DNA from: Phycisphaerae bacterium
GTDB taxonomy: Bacteria > Planctomycetota > Phycisphaerae > Phycisphaerales > SM1A02
Reading direction: 5' to 3'
DNA length: 34,737 bases
NCBI GenBank assembly: GCA_016795035.1
Contig: JAEUIT010000056.1
Coordinates: forward strand, 1-34,737
Part shown: piece after piece, positions 33,718-34,737 of the stretch
Layout: each line of letters begins with the position of its first letter
Numbering within the stretch: position 1 is the first letter of the stretch
Made by a program: the position numbers and the translations under genes
The notes under the pieces: generated by a model
Database searches by the model: none
Told to the model about the DNA's origin: nothing
Seen by the model: only the letters and a program-made list of their open reading frames with translations

Positions 33718-33825
33718 CATTGCGGTGGGGCTGACCCGCGTCGTGTGGGCAGTTACACTGCACGCGAGACGAAACGCCTCGACTGCCCACGCGGCGTGGG
33801 CAGCCCAGCTCATAGTTCGCTAGGC
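33712..33825 (+). other. Candidate integron attC site B
   Basis: The 114-bp element starts with a perfect inverse core GCCTAAC (33712-33718) and ends with GCTAGGC (33819-33825), a one-base variant of the GTTRRRY core. The L boxes GGGCTGACCC and GGGCAGCCC-type pair with one extrahelical A, as attC sites need for strand choice. A central stem GTGGGCAGT (33745-33753) pairs with ACTGCCCAC (33782-33790) and extends through a G-T wobble. The upstream ORF's stop codon is inside the left box. The core variant could reduce or abolish recombination. Confidence 0.65.
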
Positions 33826-33841
33826 GTACCGAAGGAGCCAT

Positions 33842-34249
33842 ATGAGCCTGCTAACAGATCTGTTTGTCGCCAAAGAAAGCAGCGCGAGCGGATACGGACC
33901 CGATTCGGCGGCTCGCTTTGACCGCGCACAGCTCGGCGGCCTCACTAATCTCGAGTTTGAGACTCTGTGGGCAATCCTGCTGGGTCAGGAATGGGACGTA
34001 GAGACGCATGCGTTACGCGAGGTCGTCGCAGGTGACGAATCTTGGATTCATCAGTTTCCCCCGAGCTACGTCGCAAAGCTGCTGACGCTTGGAACCGCCG
34101 AAATGACGTCGGCGTCGAAGAAGTGGGCTGCAACCGAGGAGGTCTCAGCAACTCCCGAGGAAATGTCGCCGGTGATTGATGCGCTCGTCCGCCTGGCGCG
34201 CTCCGCACATTCGAAGGGTGAGGGGCTCTTCCTTTGGACTTCGCTGTAG
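33842..34249 (+). CDS. Second cassette-like gene, unknown function
   Basis: I cannot name this 135-residue protein. GAAGGAG (33831-33837) precedes ATG 33842, 17 bp after attC B. The protein is acidic to neutral and appears soluble: S-L-L-T-D-L-F-V-A near the N-terminus, L-T-N-L-E-F-E-T-L-W-A-I-L-L-G-Q-E-W-D-V, a F-P-P-S-Y-V-A-K-L-L helix, W-A-A-T-E-E and a C-terminal F-L-W-T-S-L. This overall pattern resembles a family of small hypothetical proteins seen scattered in bacteria and in cassettes (from memory, no name given). There is no signal peptide or metal motif. No attC with a proper core follows within the next 330 bp, so this would be the last cassette or one that has lost its downstream site. 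Confidence 0.65.
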   Translation: MSLLTDLFVAKESSASGYGPDSAARFDRAQLGGLTNLEFETLWAILLGQEWDVETHALREVVAGDESWIHQFPPSYVAKLLTLGTAEMTSASKKWAATEEVSATPEEMSPVIDALVRLARSAHSKGEGLFLWTSL

Positions 34250-34579
34250 GCATCGCAGCGCATGGACAGCCGCCGCGCCCGCATCGAGTCAGGCGAGGCC
34301 TTCCGCATCCTCGTCACCGAGGCAGCCGTATGTGCCGTCCGCGTGGCATGAAGGCACTCGAGCGCGGCGACCGCAGCGTCGGCTCCTGGGCGTCGCCCTC
34401 GAGCAGTGAGGCGTCACGCCGTAGCGGAACAGCCGGCGTCGAAGTGAGCCCGCACGCAAACAACCCCCGCAACGCCGCAGAAAGGCGGCACAACGACGGA
34501 AGCGCAAGCACAGGCAGTCACAGAGAGTTGCGAGCGTCGAGCAACGTCTACAGACGAAGGGGACGCGATGCAGGCAAAA
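34250..34579. other. Intergenic region, no gene or attC recognised
   Basis: These 330 bp separate the last cassette-like gene from tRNA-Cys. I searched by eye for GTTRRRY/RYYYAAC pairs and found none. Small frames are open but featureless. A C/G-rich stretch near 34461-34490 contains AACGCCGCAGAAAGGCGG, a weak local hairpin. Confidence 0.45.
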
Positions 34580-34653
34580 AGGCCGGGGCGGGATTTGAAC
34601 CCGCGAATCACGGATTTGCAATCCGTTCCCTTAGGCCACTTGGGTACCCGGCC
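34580..34653 (-). tRNA. tRNA-Cys (GCA)
   Basis: On the minus strand the 74-nt sequence folds as a standard tRNA. The acceptor stem is GGCCGGG paired with CCCGGCC. The D-arm is CCC/GGG. The anticodon stem is ACGGA/TCCGT with loop TTGCAAA, giving anticodon GCA. The variable loop is GATTC and the T-arm is GCGGG-TTCAAAT-CCCGC. The discriminator base 73 is U, as expected for tRNA-Cys, and the 3' CCA is not encoded. A run of T follows, fitting termination. It is 330 bp from the cassette-like gene. Confidence 0.97.
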
Positions 34654-34664
34654 GGGGTGTTGGC

Positions 34665-34693
34665 ATATTGGCAAACCGACCCCATACCGTCAA
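34665..34693 (-). promoter_or_regulatory. Sigma-70-type promoter of tRNA-Cys
   Basis: On the minus strand TTGACG (-35, 34688-34693), a 17-nt spacer and CAATAT (-10, 34665-34670) form a good match to the housekeeping consensus. The -10 element ends 11 bp before the mature tRNA 5' end, so the primary transcript would have a very short leader or start near the tRNA. Confidence 0.75.
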
Positions 34694-34737
34694 ACGCAAC
34701 CTGTCCGAATTCCGGGAGTTGGTGCCGTCGGGTCGCT

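Noticed and set aside
34250..34579. Third attC site after the last cassette-like gene
   Set aside because: No RYYYAAC/GTTRRRY pair could be found by eye in this stretch.

Overview
The window looks like chromosomal DNA of a high-GC planctomycete, most likely of the Phycisphaerales. The call rests on three things: a heme-containing DUF1587/1595/1592/1588/1585 protein translationally coupled to a DUF1552 protein; secreted proteins ending in paired dockerin-like loops (D-x-N-G-D-G/D-x-V-D-G-A-D-L...LLG-x-W); and a secreted protein built from Cys-rich repeats. This is family knowledge recalled from memory; no search was run.

Layout. 1-130 holds a short tandem repeat and a perfect 15-bp hairpin. 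226-3230 (+) encodes a lipoprotein, a Xer tyrosine recombinase whose stop codon lies in a 23-bp tandem repeat, and an orphan DNA methyltransferase. 3204-4852 (-) is the purE-purK operon. 5032-7781 (+) encodes an internally duplicated protein of unknown function and a rhodanese-cysteine desulfurase fusion. 7941-10241 (+) is the Cys-rich repeat protein, ended by a strong bidirectional terminator shared with a convergent two-domain lipoprotein (10370-10882, -). 11247-12800 (+) is an outer-membrane porin. 12884-16688 (-) encodes a P1B-4-like metal ATPase and a glutamine-dependent asparagine synthetase. 16796-21314 (+) encodes the cytochrome/DUF1552 pair and a second orphan methyltransferase. 21367-24759 (-) is a pair of M16 peptidases, one catalytic and one lacking the zinc motif. 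25087-27794 (+) is a translationally coupled pair of secreted dockerin-bearing proteins. 27804-32329 (-) encodes two low-complexity secreted proteins and a DUF892 ferritin-like protein.

The right end (33065-34249) looks different. Two sequences have the architecture of integron attC sites and bracket a promoterless ORF that starts just after one site and has its stop codon inside the next. A second small ORF follows. No integron integrase is visible, so this resembles a CALIN (cluster of attC sites lacking an integrase). A tRNA-Cys gene (GCA, U73) with a good promoter closes the window on the minus strand.

Functionally the core is ordinary housekeeping (purine and asparagine synthesis, chromosome dimer resolution, metal efflux, sulfur transfer) together with a large envelope or secreted repertoire typical of planctomycetes. 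The parts most worth a second look are the attC cluster with its two unknown cassette genes, the Cys-rich repeat protein, the Asn/Trp/Cys low-complexity secreted protein, and the duplicated-domain protein next to purE.
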